From contig JAFECJ010000005.1 of assembly GCA_018242205.1 (NCBI GenBank), positions 1 to 64,000 of the forward strand: DNA of 64,000 bases, given 5' to 3'. The notes below the pieces were generated by a model, which ran no database searches, was not told where the DNA came from, and saw only the letters and a program-made list of their open reading frames with translations. Positions 1 through 8,167 of the stretch are shown here, in pieces. Origin of the DNA: Pseudomonadota bacterium (GTDB lineage Bacteria; Pseudomonadota; Alphaproteobacteria; Rhizobiales; Xanthobacteraceae). Within the stretch, counting starts at the first letter, position 1. Each line of letters begins with the position of its first letter. Made by a program: the position numbers and the translations under genes.

Positions 1-467
1 ATATAGGTCGCCACGGTCCAGGGCGCGCCGCAGAAGCCGATCAACGCCGTCTTGTCGTCGAGCTGAGCCTTGACCCGGCGCACCGTCTCATAGACCGGCG
101 CCAGCACGTCCGGATCGATACGTTCGCGTAAGCCAGGCAGCGCAGCGGCGTCCTGCATCGGCTCGAGCTTGGGACCTTCGCCAGCGAGAAACTCGACCTT
201 GCGGCCCAGCGCCAGCGGCATCACCAGAATGTCGGAAAACAAAATCGCGGCATCAAAGCCGAACCGGCGCACCGGTTGCAGCGTGACTTCGGCGGCCAGT
301 TCGGGATTGAAGCAGAGATCGAGAAAACCACCAGCCTTCTCGCGAACCTGACGATATTCCGGCAGATACCGGCCCGCCTGCCGCATCATCCAGATCGGTG
401 GAATCTCCTGGCGGCGGCCTTCCAGCACACGCAAGAGAGGTTTTGTCCCCACGGGGTCTTCCGTCAC
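1..467 (-). CDS. hemE: Uroporphyrinogen decarboxylase (5' part, truncated by window edge)
   Basis: Decarboxylates uroporphyrinogen III to coproporphyrinogen III in cytosolic haem synthesis. Reading the minus strand from a GTG at 465-467 gives about 155 residues of a classic HemE N-terminus, including [17 protein letters not shown] near residue 23 (substrate-binding arginines), the FSDILV stretch and [18 protein letters not shown] lies 7 bases before the GTG, which supports this start. The C-terminal half lies outside the window. It is transcribed away from the origin-like region to its right, the usual place of hemE in alphaproteobacteria. Confidence 0.95.
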   Translation of the reverse strand, partial: MTEDPVGTKPLLRVLEGRRQEIPPIWMMRQAGRYLPEYRQVREKAGGFLDLCFNPELAAEVTLQPVRRFGFDAAILFSDILVMPLALGRKVEFLAGEGPKLEPMQDAAALPGLRERIDPDVLAPVYETVRRVKAQLDDKTALIGFCGAPWTVATY

Positions 468-482
468 GGCGCTCTTCCTAAA

Positions 483-538
483 GACTCTTAAAAGATCGTT
501 TGTAGTTATTATTACGCTGTCGATTAGACTCATGACTC
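483..538. promoter_or_regulatory. Cluster of three GANTC (CcrM methylation) sites in the origin
   Basis: GACTC occurs at 483-487, 527-531 and 534-538, all within the AT-rich part of the origin region. CcrM methylates GANTC in alphaproteobacteria and such sites occur in Caulobacter Cori. Three in 56 bases is dense for a GC-rich genome. The methylation link is inferred. Confidence 0.45.
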
Positions 539-646
539 GCGGTCAACATTCTGTCCACCGCCGTGCCGTGCTCCATCCAGATTTTCCGCTCATCCCGCTC
601 TGACATTGTCCCCACGGATAGGCCGGTTTTTACCCCAAACCGTGCG

Positions 647-679
647 TTATCCCCGTCTATCCCCAGACCGTTGTTCACA
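647..679 (+). promoter_or_regulatory. Run of three DnaA-box-like 9-mers
   Basis: TTATCCCCG (647-655), CTATCCCCA (657-665) and TTGTTCACA (671-679) lie nearly head to tail on one strand. Each has 7 or 8 matches to TTATNCACA. Similar tandem weak boxes occur in other alphaproteobacterial origins. Confidence 0.5.
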
Positions 680-730
680 TCACGACGTATCCTCGACGTG
701 ACGGTCGGATTGGCATCCCGCCGGTACCAA

Positions 731-739
731 TGTGGACAA
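731..739 (-). promoter_or_regulatory. Strongest DnaA box candidate
   Basis: The minus strand reads TTGTCCACA, 8 of 9 matches to TTATCCACA, about 90 bases upstream of ppsR. Confidence 0.5.
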
Positions 740-830
740 AAATTGACCTGCCCCGCCGCGCCCGCTTACATGACAGTTCCGCGGGCGGTTTCATCCCCGC
801 CAATCCACATTTCATCCGGTCGCTGTCCCG

Positions 831-1664
831 ATGTCCGACACAGGCTACTTTCACCTGCACCTGGTCTCCGACGCGACCGGTGAAACCCTGATCACGGTCG
901 CCCGCGCGGCCGCGGCGCAATACGCCAATGTTGCGCCGGTCGAGCATCTCTACCCGATGGTGCGCTCGAAGAAGCAGCTTGATCACGTTCTGGCCGAGAT
1001 ATCAGAAGCACCGGGGCTTGTCCTTTACACGCTGCTCGAGGAAGACCTGATCCAGCTGCTCGAAGACAAGTGCCGGGATCTCGGTCTGCCCTGCATGTCC
1101 GTGCTTGGCCCGATCCTGCGGCTGTTCCAGTCCTATCTCGGCGCCGAGACGATCCACCGCGCCGGCGCTCAGCACGTGCTCAACGCCGAATATTTCCATC
1201 GCATCGACGCGCTGAACTACACGATGATGCATGACGACGGTCAGCATGTCGCCGGTCTCGAAGAGGCCGATGTGGTGCTGATCGGTGTGTCGCGAACGTC
1301 GAAGACTCCAACTTCGATCTATCTCGCCAACCGCGGGGTCAAGACCGGCAATGTGCCGCTGGTGCCGAACGTGCCGGTGGCGCCGGAAGTCGAGAAGCTG
1401 ACGCGGCCACTGGTGGTCGGGCTGTTCGCGAGCCCTGAGCGCATTGTGCAGATCCGCGAGAACCGGCTGCTCGGCCTCAAGGCACACCGCGATGACGATC
1501 TTTATATCGACAAGGCGGCAGTCGCGGAGGAGATCGCTTTTTCGCGCCGTCTATGCACCAAGCACGGCTGGCCGTTAATCGACGTGACGCGGCGTTCGAT
1601 CGAAGAGACCGCTGCCGCGGTCATGAAGCTGCTAATGGAGCGGCGCCGCCGGCCGGCGACCTAG
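831..1664 (+). CDS. ppsR: Pyruvate,phosphate dikinase / PEP synthase regulatory protein
   Basis: DUF299-family bifunctional serine/threonine kinase and pyrophosphorylase that switches PPDK or PEP synthase off and on by reversible phosphorylation. It has 277 residues, the normal family length. The nucleotide-binding loop GVSRTSKT is at about residues 152-159, preceded by the conserved EEADVVLIG strand. The N-terminus ([13 protein letters not shown]) is typical. It is the first gene right of the origin and is followed after 11 bases by maf, a conserved alphaproteobacterial order. Which dikinase it controls cannot be told from the window. Confidence 0.93.
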   Translation: MSDTGYFHLHLVSDATGETLITVARAAAAQYANVAPVEHLYPMVRSKKQLDHVLAEISEAPGLVLYTLLEEDLIQLLEDKCRDLGLPCMSVLGPILRLFQSYLGAETIHRAGAQHVLNAEYFHRIDALNYTMMHDDGQHVAGLEEADVVLIGVSRTSKTPTSIYLANRGVKTGNVPLVPNVPVAPEVEKLTRPLVVGLFASPERIVQIRENRLLGLKAHRDDDLYIDKAAVAEEIAFSRRLCTKHGWPLIDVTRRSIEETAAAVMKLLMERRRRPAT

Positions 1665-1675
1665 AAAGACAACCT

Positions 1676-2284
1676 ATGCCCTTATGGATAGCATCTCATC
1701 CTCTGGTGCTGGCTTCCAAAAGCGACATTCGCGGCAAGCTGCTGGCTGCGTCTGGCCTGCGCTTTGGCATCCGCGCCGCACAGATCGACGAACGCGCGGT
1801 CGAGCGCGATGCCAAGGTCAGCGACGCGCAGGCCGCGGCGCGGCTATTAGCGATTGCCAAAGCGAAAGCGGTGTCGGCGCAGATGCTGGGCCATATCGTG
1901 CTCGGCGCCGATCAGACGCTGGCGCGCGGCAATGTTCGCCTGACCAAGCCGGTCAATCGCGAGGATGCCGCCGCGCAATTGCGCACCTTGCGCGGCCGCA
2001 CCCACGAACTTCATTCCGGCATCGCGCTGGTGCGCGACGGCGAGGTGCTGTTCGACATGGTCGATACCGCGCGGCTGACGATGCGCGATTTTTCCGACCG
2101 CTTCCTTAGCGATTATCTCGACATGACCGGCGATGTCGCGCAGACCAGCGTCGGGGCCTATCAGCTCGAGGGCATCGGCATTCATCTGTTCGAACGCGTC
2201 GAGGGCGACTATTTCACCATTCTCGGCCTGCCGATGCTGCCATTGCTCAAGTACCTGCGCGACAACGGTCACGTCGACGGCTGA
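1676..2284 (+). CDS. maf: Maf-like nucleotide pyrophosphatase
   Basis: Maf/YhdE-type nucleoside triphosphate pyrophosphatase, 202 residues, cytosolic; the family hydrolyses dTTP/UTP or modified pyrimidine nucleotides to limit misincorporation. The N-terminal signature ([14 protein letters not shown], about residues 9-22) and the catalytic-site GADQTL (about 82-87) are present. The ATG at 1676 is chosen because [16 protein letters not shown] begins at the usual point. It is probably cotranscribed with ppsR and coaE. Exact substrate preference is not readable. Confidence 0.9.
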   Translation: MPLWIASHPLVLASKSDIRGKLLAASGLRFGIRAAQIDERAVERDAKVSDAQAAARLLAIAKAKAVSAQMLGHIVLGADQTLARGNVRLTKPVNREDAAAQLRTLRGRTHELHSGIALVRDGEVLFDMVDTARLTMRDFSDRFLSDYLDMTGDVAQTSVGAYQLEGIGIHLFERVEGDYFTILGLPMLPLLKYLRDNGHVDG

Positions 2285-2295
2285 GCGAGGAACCG

Positions 2296-2895
2296 ATGTT
2301 CATCCTCGGCCTGACCGGCTCGATCGGCATGGGAAAGTCGGCGACCGCCAAGATGTTCGCCGAGGAAGGCGTGCCGGTGCAGGATGCCGATGTCGTGGTG
2401 CATGCCTTGTACGAAGGCGAGGCGACGCCGCTGATCGAAGCCGCGTTTCCCGGAACCACGGCGAATGGCAAGGTTGATCGCGTCAAACTGGGCGCCCAGG
2501 TAATCGGCAATGCCGAGGCCATCAAGCGGCTGGAACAGATCGTGCATCCGCTGGTGGCGCAGAAGCGCGACGAGTTCCTCGCCGAGTCAAAGCGGAGCGG
2601 CGCTGACGTGGCCGTACTCGATATACCGCTTCTCTATGAGACCCGTGGCGAGACACGCTGCGACGCTGTCGTCGTCGTCTCGGCGCCAGAGGATGTGCAG
2701 CGGCAACGGGTTCTGGCGCGGCCGGGGATGACCCAGGAACGGCTCGTTGCGATCCTGGCCAAGCAGATGCCGGATGCCGAGAAGCGCCGCCGCGCGGATT
2801 TCATCGTGGATACATCACGCGGCTTCGACGCCGCCCGGCAACAGGTGCGTGAAATCCTTGCGCACGTGCGTAAAATGCGGAAAGACCCTGTCTGA
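2296..2895 (+). CDS. coaE: Dephospho-CoA kinase
   Basis: Catalyses the last step of coenzyme A synthesis, ATP-dependent phosphorylation of dephospho-CoA. It has 199 residues with a Walker A loop GSIGMGKS at about 8-15, followed by the family's [13 protein letters not shown] and the LDIPLLYE strand that holds the lid/CoA site. It starts 11 bases after maf with a GAGGAA ribosome site. Its place between maf and dnaQ is standard for the order. Confidence 0.95.
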   Translation: MFILGLTGSIGMGKSATAKMFAEEGVPVQDADVVVHALYEGEATPLIEAAFPGTTANGKVDRVKLGAQVIGNAEAIKRLEQIVHPLVAQKRDEFLAESKRSGADVAVLDIPLLYETRGETRCDAVVVVSAPEDVQRQRVLARPGMTQERLVAILAKQMPDAEKRRRADFIVDTSRGFDAARQQVREILAHVRKMRKDPV

Positions 2896-2914
2896 GTCGC
2901 CCCACAAACAAGCC

Positions 2915-3610
2915 ATGCGCGAAATCGTCCTCGATACCGAAACCACTGGCCTCGATCCCAACCAGGGCCATCGCCTGGTCGAAGTCGGTTGCGTCGAGCT
3001 GTTGAACCGGATTCCGACCGGATTGACGTTCCACGCCTACGTCAATCCGGAACGCGACATGCCGATGGAAGCATTCAATGTGCATGGTCTGTCGGCGGAG
3101 TTCCTCAGCCAACACAAGCGCTTTCATGAAATCGCCGACGAGTTCATCGCCTTCATCGGCGACGATACGCCGCTCGTCATTCACAACGCCGAGTTCGATC
3201 ACAAATTCCTCTGTGCCGAGCTCAAGAGGGCGAGCCGCGGTCTGATCGCGCGCGAGCGCCTGGTCGATACGCTGGCGCTGGCACGGCGCAAGCATTCCGC
3301 CGGTCCATACAATCTCGATGCGCTGTGCGGCAAATACGGCATCGACAATTCGCGCCGCACCAAGCATGGCGCGCTGCTCGACGCTGAAATCCTGGCCGAG
3401 GTCTATCTGGAACTGCTCGGTGGTCGCCAGGCTTCGCTCGGCCTCGCCGAAGCTGTCACGACGCAAGTTGTCGCCGTTGGCGGCGTTGCCGTGGCGCGCG
3501 CGCGGCCGGCGCCGCTCAAGCCGCGGCTCACCGCCGCGGAAGTCGCGGCGCACCGCGAGTTCGTCGGAACGCTGGGCGAAGCCCCGATCTGGAAAAGTTA
3601 TCTCGGCTAG
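2915..3610 (+). CDS. dnaQ: DNA polymerase III epsilon subunit (3'-5' proofreading exonuclease)
   Basis: Proofreading subunit of the replicative polymerase. It has 231 residues. The DEDDh exonuclease motifs are in order: DTETTGLD (Exo I, about residue 6), HNAEFDHKFL (Exo II, about 90) and HGALLDAEIL (Exo III, about 150). A short C-terminal tail would contact the alpha subunit. The ATG at 2915, 19 bases after coaE, gives MREIVLDTETTG, the usual start. It is the last gene of this rightward run; secB converges from the right. Confidence 0.95.
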   Translation: MREIVLDTETTGLDPNQGHRLVEVGCVELLNRIPTGLTFHAYVNPERDMPMEAFNVHGLSAEFLSQHKRFHEIADEFIAFIGDDTPLVIHNAEFDHKFLCAELKRASRGLIARERLVDTLALARRKHSAGPYNLDALCGKYGIDNSRRTKHGALLDAEILAEVYLELLGGRQASLGLAEAVTTQVVAVGGVAVARARPAPLKPRLTAAEVAAHREFVGTLGEAPIWKSYLG

Positions 3611-3627
3611 GCCGGGCGTTGCCCGGC
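3611..3627. terminator. Hairpin between convergent dnaQ and secB
   Basis: GCCGGGC-GTT-GCCCGGC forms a perfect 7-bp stem with a 3-base loop directly after the dnaQ stop codon and 7 bases before the secB stop on the other strand. There is no long T tract, so bidirectional termination is plausible but not proven. Confidence 0.4.
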
Positions 3628-3634
3628 GCCGGCT

Positions 3635-4117
3635 TTACTGCGCCGGCGTCTGCTCGGCGAGCTGCGCCATCTTCTGGCGGTAGAGCGCGACGAAATCGAC
3701 CGGGTCGAGCAGCAGCGGCGGGAAGCCGCCATTGCGGACGGTCGTGGCGATGATTTCGCGCGCGAACGGGAACAAGAGCCGCGGGCACTCGATCAGCACC
3801 ACGGCGTTCATGCTTTCCTGCGGCACGTTGCGGATGCGGAATACGCCGCCGAAGGCCAGGTCGAAGCTGAACATCAGGCTACCGGCGGCCTCGGCCTTGC
3901 CGCTCAGCTGCAGCACGACTTCGATGTCGGTGTCCGAAATCGGGGCGGCGTTGACGTTGATCTGAATGCCGATCTGCGGCTGCTCGCCGGCGACAAGGGA
4001 CTTCGGCGCATTCGGGTTCTCGAACGAGAAATCCTTGATGTACTGCGCCACCACATTGAGCTGCGGCACCTGCTCCGGGTTGAAGTCCTGAGATTGCCCG
4101 CCATTCGTGGTCGTCAT
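3635..4117 (-). CDS. secB: Protein-export chaperone SecB
   Basis: Tetrameric cytosolic chaperone that keeps preproteins unfolded and hands them to SecA. It has 160 residues from MTTTNGG (ATG at 4115-4117, preceded by AGAGGA), with the conserved FSFENPNAP segment and a C-terminal region around LFPFAREII. An in-frame upstream codon would add 13 residues but lacks family similarity. Convergent with dnaQ. The secB/fxsA/timA/mltA neighbourhood is conserved in this order. Confidence 0.95.
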   Translation of the reverse strand: MTTTNGGQSQDFNPEQVPQLNVVAQYIKDFSFENPNAPKSLVAGEQPQIGIQINVNAAPISDTDIEVVLQLSGKAEAAGSLMFSFDLAFGGVFRIRNVPQESMNAVVLIECPRLLFPFAREIIATTVRNGGFPPLLLDPVDFVALYRQKMAQLAEQTPAQ

Positions 4118-4267
4118 GAACAAATATCCTCTGTGAACGCGGCGGTTGGCTAACACGGCGGTTTTGGGCGAACAAGGATAACGGCGTCCGCGGTTGTATT
4201 CGCTGCGAGCCCGTCGTCCGACATCGTAAATACCCGGTGCGTGTTGGGCGCCGGGTGGGAGCGGTGG

Positions 4268-4756
4268 CTAGAGACCGTAAGGCCCGGCGTCGTCGTCACC
4301 CCGGCGACGGCCGGGCAGGGCCGGATCGTCGACCCGGTGCCATTGCTCCGGTTCGAGGTCGACCACCCCGTCGGGGCTCGCCGGCGGCGGCCTGCGGCCA
4401 AGCGCCTCACCGAGACGGGTCCAGGCCGGAACCAGGAGCACCAAGAGGCCGAGCACGTCGGTGATAAACCCCGGAACCGCCAACAAGAATCCACCCAGCA
4501 GGGTGAGCCCACCGACGCCGTCGGCGCGTAAGGCCGTGAAATTGTTGTGATTGAGGCCCTCGCTCATGGCGATGCGCATGCGGGCGATGTGCTGGCCGCC
4601 GGCGTGGCGCAGGATCAGCCCGCCGGCCACCGAACCGGCGATCAGCAACGCCAGAGCGAGCACGAAGCCGTAGGCGGCAGCGATCGCAACAAAGACCGCC
4701 AATTCGGCGATCGGCAGCGCCAGGAGGCTGAGCAACAGCCATTTTGCCACATTCAT
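4268..4756 (-). CDS. fxsA: FxsA family membrane protein
   Basis: FxsA-like inner-membrane protein; in E. coli FxsA relieves F-plasmid exclusion of phage T7, and its general role is unknown. It has 162 residues from MNVAKWLLLSLLALPIAEL (ATG 4754-4756, AGGAAT ribosome site). Hydrophobic helices lie at about 5-25, 27-48 and 75-100, with a conserved GGFLLAVPGFITD loop and a charged cytosolic tail. It shares the secB strand 150 bases upstream; the gap contains no gene I can support. Confidence 0.85.
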   Translation of the reverse strand: MNVAKWLLLSLLALPIAELAVFVAIAAAYGFVLALALLIAGSVAGGLILRHAGGQHIARMRIAMSEGLNHNNFTALRADGVGGLTLLGGFLLAVPGFITDVLGLLVLLVPAWTRLGEALGRRPPPASPDGVVDLEPEQWHRVDDPALPGRRRGDDDAGPYGL

Positions 4757-4975
4757 CGGGATTCCTCCGCTCGGCCGGCGATATTGGCCTATGCAGGCCA
4801 ATCGTTTAAGGTCTGCAAAGGGTCCGTCCGGCGCCGATCACGCGGCGCGAAGCCATTGGATCGGCGCATCCATCAGCTTAAATAGATAGGGTGGGACCAA
4901 TCGCTACGACGTCTCGCGGGTTATTCCGACCCAGAGGTCGGATTCGACGCCCCCTCCGCTTCGGTAGCTGAAAGT

Positions 4976-5692
4976 ATGCAAGACGTGTTCGACATCTACA
5001 CCATTATCTTTCTGGCGCTCGCAGTGTTCATATTCCTGCGGTTGCGCAGCGTGTTGGGTCAGCGCACCGGCCGCGAACGGCCGCCCTACGATCCCTATGC
5101 GGCGCGTGAACCGGCCCGGCCGGCGGCCGATAACGTGGTCCAGATCCCGAATCGCCCGGCCGAAGCGGCCCGCAAGGCAGACGAGACGACCGAAACAACC
5201 CCGGCCGAGCGCTGGAAGGGCGTCGCCGAAGCCGGCTCGCCCTTGGCGGCGGGCCTCGACGCCGTGGCCGCTGCCGATCGGACGTTTGACGCCAACCATT
5301 TCCTCACAGGTGCTCGCGCCGCCTACGAGATGATCGTGACGGCCTATGCCGAGGGCGACCGGCGCTCTTTGCGCAATTTGCTGTCGCGCGAAGTCTATGA
5401 AGGTTTCGACGGCGCCATCACCGAGCGCGAGAAGCGCGGCGATGTCGTCGAAAGCCGCTTCGTTTCGATCGACAAGGCGACGATCACCAATGCCGAGGTG
5501 CGCGGCCGCAGCGCGCAACTGACGGTGCGCTTCCTCTCCAAGCTCGTTTCAGTCACGCGCAACAAGGCCGGCGAAGTGATCGACGGCAATGCCGAGAGCG
5601 TCACCGACGTCACCGATGTTTGGACCTTCGCGCGCGATGTATCGTCGCGTGATCCGAACTGGAAACTGGTCGCCACCGAAGCCGGACAATAA
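4976..5692 (+). CDS. timA: Tim44/TimA family membrane-anchored protein
   Basis: Tim44-like domain protein found in alphaproteobacteria beside secB/fxsA; related to the mitochondrial import adaptor. It has 238 residues: an N-terminal membrane helix (about 7-22, IYTIIFLALAVFIFLRL), a low-complexity Pro/Ala/Arg linker and a Tim44-like domain from about residue 100 (AYEMIVTAYAEGDRRSLRNLL, ending in a WKLVATEAG motif). The upstream 4802-4975 gap contains a TCCGACC/GGTCGGA hairpin but no gene. mltA follows 3 bases after the stop, so the two are cotranscribed. Confidence 0.85.
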   Translation: MQDVFDIYTIIFLALAVFIFLRLRSVLGQRTGRERPPYDPYAAREPARPAADNVVQIPNRPAEAARKADETTETTPAERWKGVAEAGSPLAAGLDAVAAADRTFDANHFLTGARAAYEMIVTAYAEGDRRSLRNLLSREVYEGFDGAITEREKRGDVVESRFVSIDKATITNAEVRGRSAQLTVRFLSKLVSVTRNKAGEVIDGNAESVTDVTDVWTFARDVSSRDPNWKLVATEAGQ

Positions 5693-5695
5693 CGC

Positions 5696-6964
5696 ATGAT
5701 GCGAAAAATCGCGGCAACCCGATCTAGTTGTCTTGTCGCGTTTGGTTTTTCGCTTGCCTCCGCATTGGGGCTGATTTTACCGGCCGGCACGGCGGCGATG
5801 GCGCAGCCGATGAAATTCCGCAACGCCCAGCTCGAGACGCTGAGCTTCGATAAGCTCGATGGCTGGATCAGCGATGACCAGAGTGCGGCCTTCGCCGCTT
5901 ATCTGAAAAGCTGCGGCGCCATTCTCAACGGCACCAAGGCGATGCGCGCGGCGCGGCCGGTCTATGGCGGGCTGTTCAATGCCTGCCGCAACGCCGTGAC
6001 GCTGGCGGCCGGCGGCAACGTCGATACCGAGGCGGCGCGCAAGTTCTTCGAGGACAATTTCAAGCCGGTGCGCATCCTGCCTGCGATGCACACCTATGGT
6101 TATTACACCGGCGCCGACGGCTTCTACACCGGCTACTACGAACCGGAGGTCGTCGGCTCGCGCGTCAAGACCGCCGAATATTCGGTGCCGCTTTACGGCG
6201 TGCCGGCCAAGCTCGCCGGCAAGAAGAGCACGGTGTTCGCGCAATATGACCGCACCGACATCGAGAAAGGCGCGCTCGACGGCAAGGGCCTCGAGATCTG
6301 CTGGGTGAAAAACCCGGTCGATGCCTTCTTCGCGCAAATTCAGGGTTCGACGCGCGTCAAGCTCACCGACGGCGCGCTGATGCGTCTCAATTACATCGCC
6401 AGCAACGGCAAGCCGTATACGCCGGTCGGCCGTATCCTGATCGATGAGGGCGTGTACACGCCGCAAGAAATGTCGATGGACAAGATTCGCGCCTACATGG
6501 AAGCCAATCCCGAGGAAGGGCAGGCGCTGCGCGACAAGAACCGCTCCTACGTGTTCTTTTCCAAGACGACGTTGGAACCGCACGAAGAATGCCTCGGCGC
6601 ACAGGGCATTCAGCTGACGCCGGGCAGGTCGATCGCGGTCGATCCGACCATGCATGTCTACGGCACGCCGGTGTGGATCGACGCCAAGCTGCCTCTGACC
6701 AGCGAAGCGCCGGACGACGCGTTCCAGCGGCTGATGATTGCACAGGATACCGGTTCGGCGATTCGCGGCGCGGCGCGGGCCGATATCTATTTCGGCCACG
6801 GCCCGGATATTCCGTCGATCGCCGGCCGTATCAAGCAGTTCGGCAAGTTCGTCATGCTGGTGCCGAAGGATGTGACGGTGAAAAGCGACACCGAGATCGC
6901 GACCGGCGTGCCGTTGCCACGGCCGCGGCCGAAGGCTGTCGTTGCCGACGGCACGCGTCTCTGA
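5696..6964 (+). CDS. mltA: Membrane-bound lytic transglycosylase A
   Basis: Cleaves peptidoglycan between MurNAc and GlcNAc, forming 1,6-anhydro ends, in the periplasm. It has 422 residues: a signal peptide (about 1-37, ending near AAMAQP), the MltA domain with GADGFYTGYYEPEV, and a C-terminal 3D domain with the conserved aspartates in IAQDTGSAIRGAARADIYFG. No lipobox cysteine is seen, so it may be periplasmic rather than lipid-anchored. Two adjacent ATGs (5696, 5699) are possible starts. Confidence 0.93.
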   Translation: MMRKIAATRSSCLVAFGFSLASALGLILPAGTAAMAQPMKFRNAQLETLSFDKLDGWISDDQSAAFAAYLKSCGAILNGTKAMRAARPVYGGLFNACRNAVTLAAGGNVDTEAARKFFEDNFKPVRILPAMHTYGYYTGADGFYTGYYEPEVVGSRVKTAEYSVPLYGVPAKLAGKKSTVFAQYDRTDIEKGALDGKGLEICWVKNPVDAFFAQIQGSTRVKLTDGALMRLNYIASNGKPYTPVGRILIDEGVYTPQEMSMDKIRAYMEANPEEGQALRDKNRSYVFFSKTTLEPHEECLGAQGIQLTPGRSIAVDPTMHVYGTPVWIDAKLPLTSEAPDDAFQRLMIAQDTGSAIRGAARADIYFGHGPDIPSIAGRIKQFGKFVMLVPKDVTVKSDTEIATGVPLPRPRPKAVVADGTRL

Positions 6965-6975
6965 CGGCCCGGCCC

Positions 6976-7551
6976 ATGTCTCGCGACGGCAAACGCCGCG
7001 TTCTCAGTTACGAGGAGCGCGTTCTCTGGTCGATGATCACCAAGAGCATGACGCCACTGCGATCCGGCAAGGTCGAAGCAATCGAACCGGAAGATGAACA
7101 GACCGAGGCGGTGCCGTCGCCGAAGTCACGCAGTGCGAAGGTGACGCTCGACGAGCAAAGTCCGCGGCCCGCGCCGCTGGCGCCGAAGTTGGCGGCGATC
7201 GCGCCGCCGCTGACGCGCCGCGCCAAACGCGGTCTGGCGCGCGGCAAGCAGGACATCGACGCCCGGCTTGATCTGCACGGTCTGACGCAGAGCGAGGCGC
7301 ATCATGTGCTGCTCCGCTTTCTACGCTCGGCGAGTGCGCGGGGCGCGCGTTTGGTGCTGGTGATCACTGGTAAAGGACGATCCGGTTCCCTCGATGACAG
7401 CACGCGCGAGCGCGGCGTGCTGCGGCGCCAGGTGCCGCAATGGCTGTCGCTGCCCGAGTTTCGCGCGTATGTTATCGGCTTCGAAGACGCTCACATCGCG
7501 CATGGCGGCGAAGGCGCACTCTATGTCCGCGTCCGACGTGCCAAAGATTGA
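6976..7551 (+). CDS. Smr domain-containing protein
   Basis: 191-residue protein with a C-terminal small MutS-related (Smr) domain: LDLHGLTQSEAHHVLLRFL (about 96-114) and the glycine-rich VLVITGKGRSG. The family includes DNA- and RNA-nicking endonucleases. The N-terminal third is basic and low complexity. It begins 11 bases after mltA and is probably in the same transcript (timA-mltA-smr). The substrate is unknown. Confidence 0.85.
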   Translation: MSRDGKRRVLSYEERVLWSMITKSMTPLRSGKVEAIEPEDEQTEAVPSPKSRSAKVTLDEQSPRPAPLAPKLAAIAPPLTRRAKRGLARGKQDIDARLDLHGLTQSEAHHVLLRFLRSASARGARLVLVITGKGRSGSLDDSTRERGVLRRQVPQWLSLPEFRAYVIGFEDAHIAHGGEGALYVRVRRAKD

Positions 7552-7577
7552 GCGTCGGCAAGGCAAGGGAACCGACC

Positions 7578-7841
7578 ATGGCGAAAGCGAAGCGCAAGGC
7601 CAAGGTTAAAGCCAAGACCAAAACAAAGACCAAAACAAAGACCAAAACAAAGGCCAAGGCAAAGACGAGCGCCAAAGCAAAGAAGGGCGTGAGCAAGACG
7701 TGGCCGACCAAGACGCGGCCGATAGTGAAACGAGCGCCGAGGGCCGTCGTCGAACGTGAGCTGGACGAAGGCTTGGCCGAGACCTTTCCGGCTTCGGATC
7801 CAGTGGCGCTGACCGATCCGACGACGACGATCAAGGAATAG
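7578..7841 (+). CDS. Lysine-rich repeat protein with C-terminal ETFPASDP motif
   Basis: 87 residues starting MAKAKRKAK (ATG 7578, AGGGA ribosome site). Residues about 4-38 are almost only Lys, Thr and Ala in a KTK/KAK repeat resembling histone-H1 tails, followed by a short basic linker and an acidic end with LDEGLAETFPASDP. I recall that last motif at the C-terminus of several small rhizobial proteins of unknown function. The repeat is encoded by 12-base tandem units, so length may vary between strains. A nucleic-acid-binding role is only inferred from charge. Confidence 0.7.
   Translation: MAKAKRKAKVKAKTKTKTKTKTKTKAKAKTSAKAKKGVSKTWPTKTRPIVKRAPRAVVERELDEGLAETFPASDPVALTDPTTTIKE
7617..7653 (+). 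repeat. 12-base tandem repeat inside the lysine-rich gene
   Basis: About three copies of ACCAAAACAAAG lie in tandem, each encoding four residues (TKTK-type). The A-rich composition contrasts with the surrounding GC-rich sequence. Confidence 0.75.
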
Positions 7842-8061
7842 ACGCGGATCGCGACGCGCCCGCCTTCATCGCGCGGCTAGTTCTGCGGCGTGAACGCGCC
7901 CGGCGGCGCGCTGGCGGTCGGCCGGGCGCGGTAAGCCGTCCGAGCAGGCGTGACGCCACAATCCATATTTCGAGGACATCGGCTTCGATCTCCTGGTGTC
8001 CGAGGTGTCCGTCGACGGCCGTCACGAAAGTCTCGCCCTGTTCGCGCTTCTCGACCCGCAT
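7831..8061 (-). CDS. Possible small protein downstream of the HTH/deaminase-fold gene
   Basis: 76-codon frame (MRVEKREQGETFVTAVDGH...) on the same strand as the HTH/deaminase-fold gene. GGGGGA lies 11 bases before its ATG, and a promoter-like TTGACA-N19-TATACT (minus strand, 8141-8111) lies upstream. The first 45 codons have plausible GC-ending bias; the C-terminus is arginine-rich and overlaps the end of the lysine-rich gene on the opposite strand by 11 bases. I do not recognise it, and it does not resemble a HigB toxin. Confidence 0.3.
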   Translation of the reverse strand: MRVEKREQGETFVTAVDGHLGHQEIEADVLEIWIVASRLLGRLTAPGRPPARRRARSRRRTSRAMKAGASRSASIP

Positions 8062-8133
8062 CTCGCCACATCCCCCGTTGTGATGCTGAATTCACCCCGC
8101 TACAACCGGGAGTATAGTTCGAGGCCCAATACA

Positions 8134-8167
8134 TGTGTCAAGAAAATTTTATATCTTACTTGACACA
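8134..8167. promoter_or_regulatory. 9-bp inverted repeat TGTGTCAAG-N16-CTTGACACA with promoter elements
   Basis: Perfect 9-bp arms (8134-8142 and 8159-8167) flank a 16-base AT-rich spacer. The repeat overlaps the last codons of the HTH/deaminase-fold gene. The left arm contains TTGACA on the minus strand, 19 bases from TATACT (8116-8111), so it could be an operator over a minus-strand promoter. It could also act as a terminator hairpin. Confidence 0.5.

Larger units (their letters stand above)
468..830. other. oriC: Probable chromosomal replication origin (oriC) between hemE and ppsR
   Basis: This 363-base gap holds no credible gene. In Caulobacter and Rickettsia the mapped or predicted origin lies exactly between hemE and the ppsR-family gene (RP001/CC0001). 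Seen directly: an AT-rich stretch at about 480-530 in an otherwise GC-rich window (a possible unwinding element), three GANTC sites, and a row of DnaA-box-like 9-mers. The best are TTGTCCACA (minus, 731-739), TTGTTCACA (671-679), TTATCCCCG (647-655), CTATCCCCA (657-665), TTGTCCCCA (606-614) and CAATCCACA (801-809). Function is inferred from context plus motifs. Confidence 0.8.

Noticed and set aside
7617..7653. Tandem repeats as a possible CRISPR array
   Set aside because: The 12-base units are contiguous, without spacers, and lie in a coding frame as KTKT repeats.
7831..8061. HigB toxin partner for the HigA-like protein
   Set aside because: The only nearby small frame has no RelE/HigB features, and HigB normally lies upstream of HigA; the DNA-binding protein is treated as an orphan.
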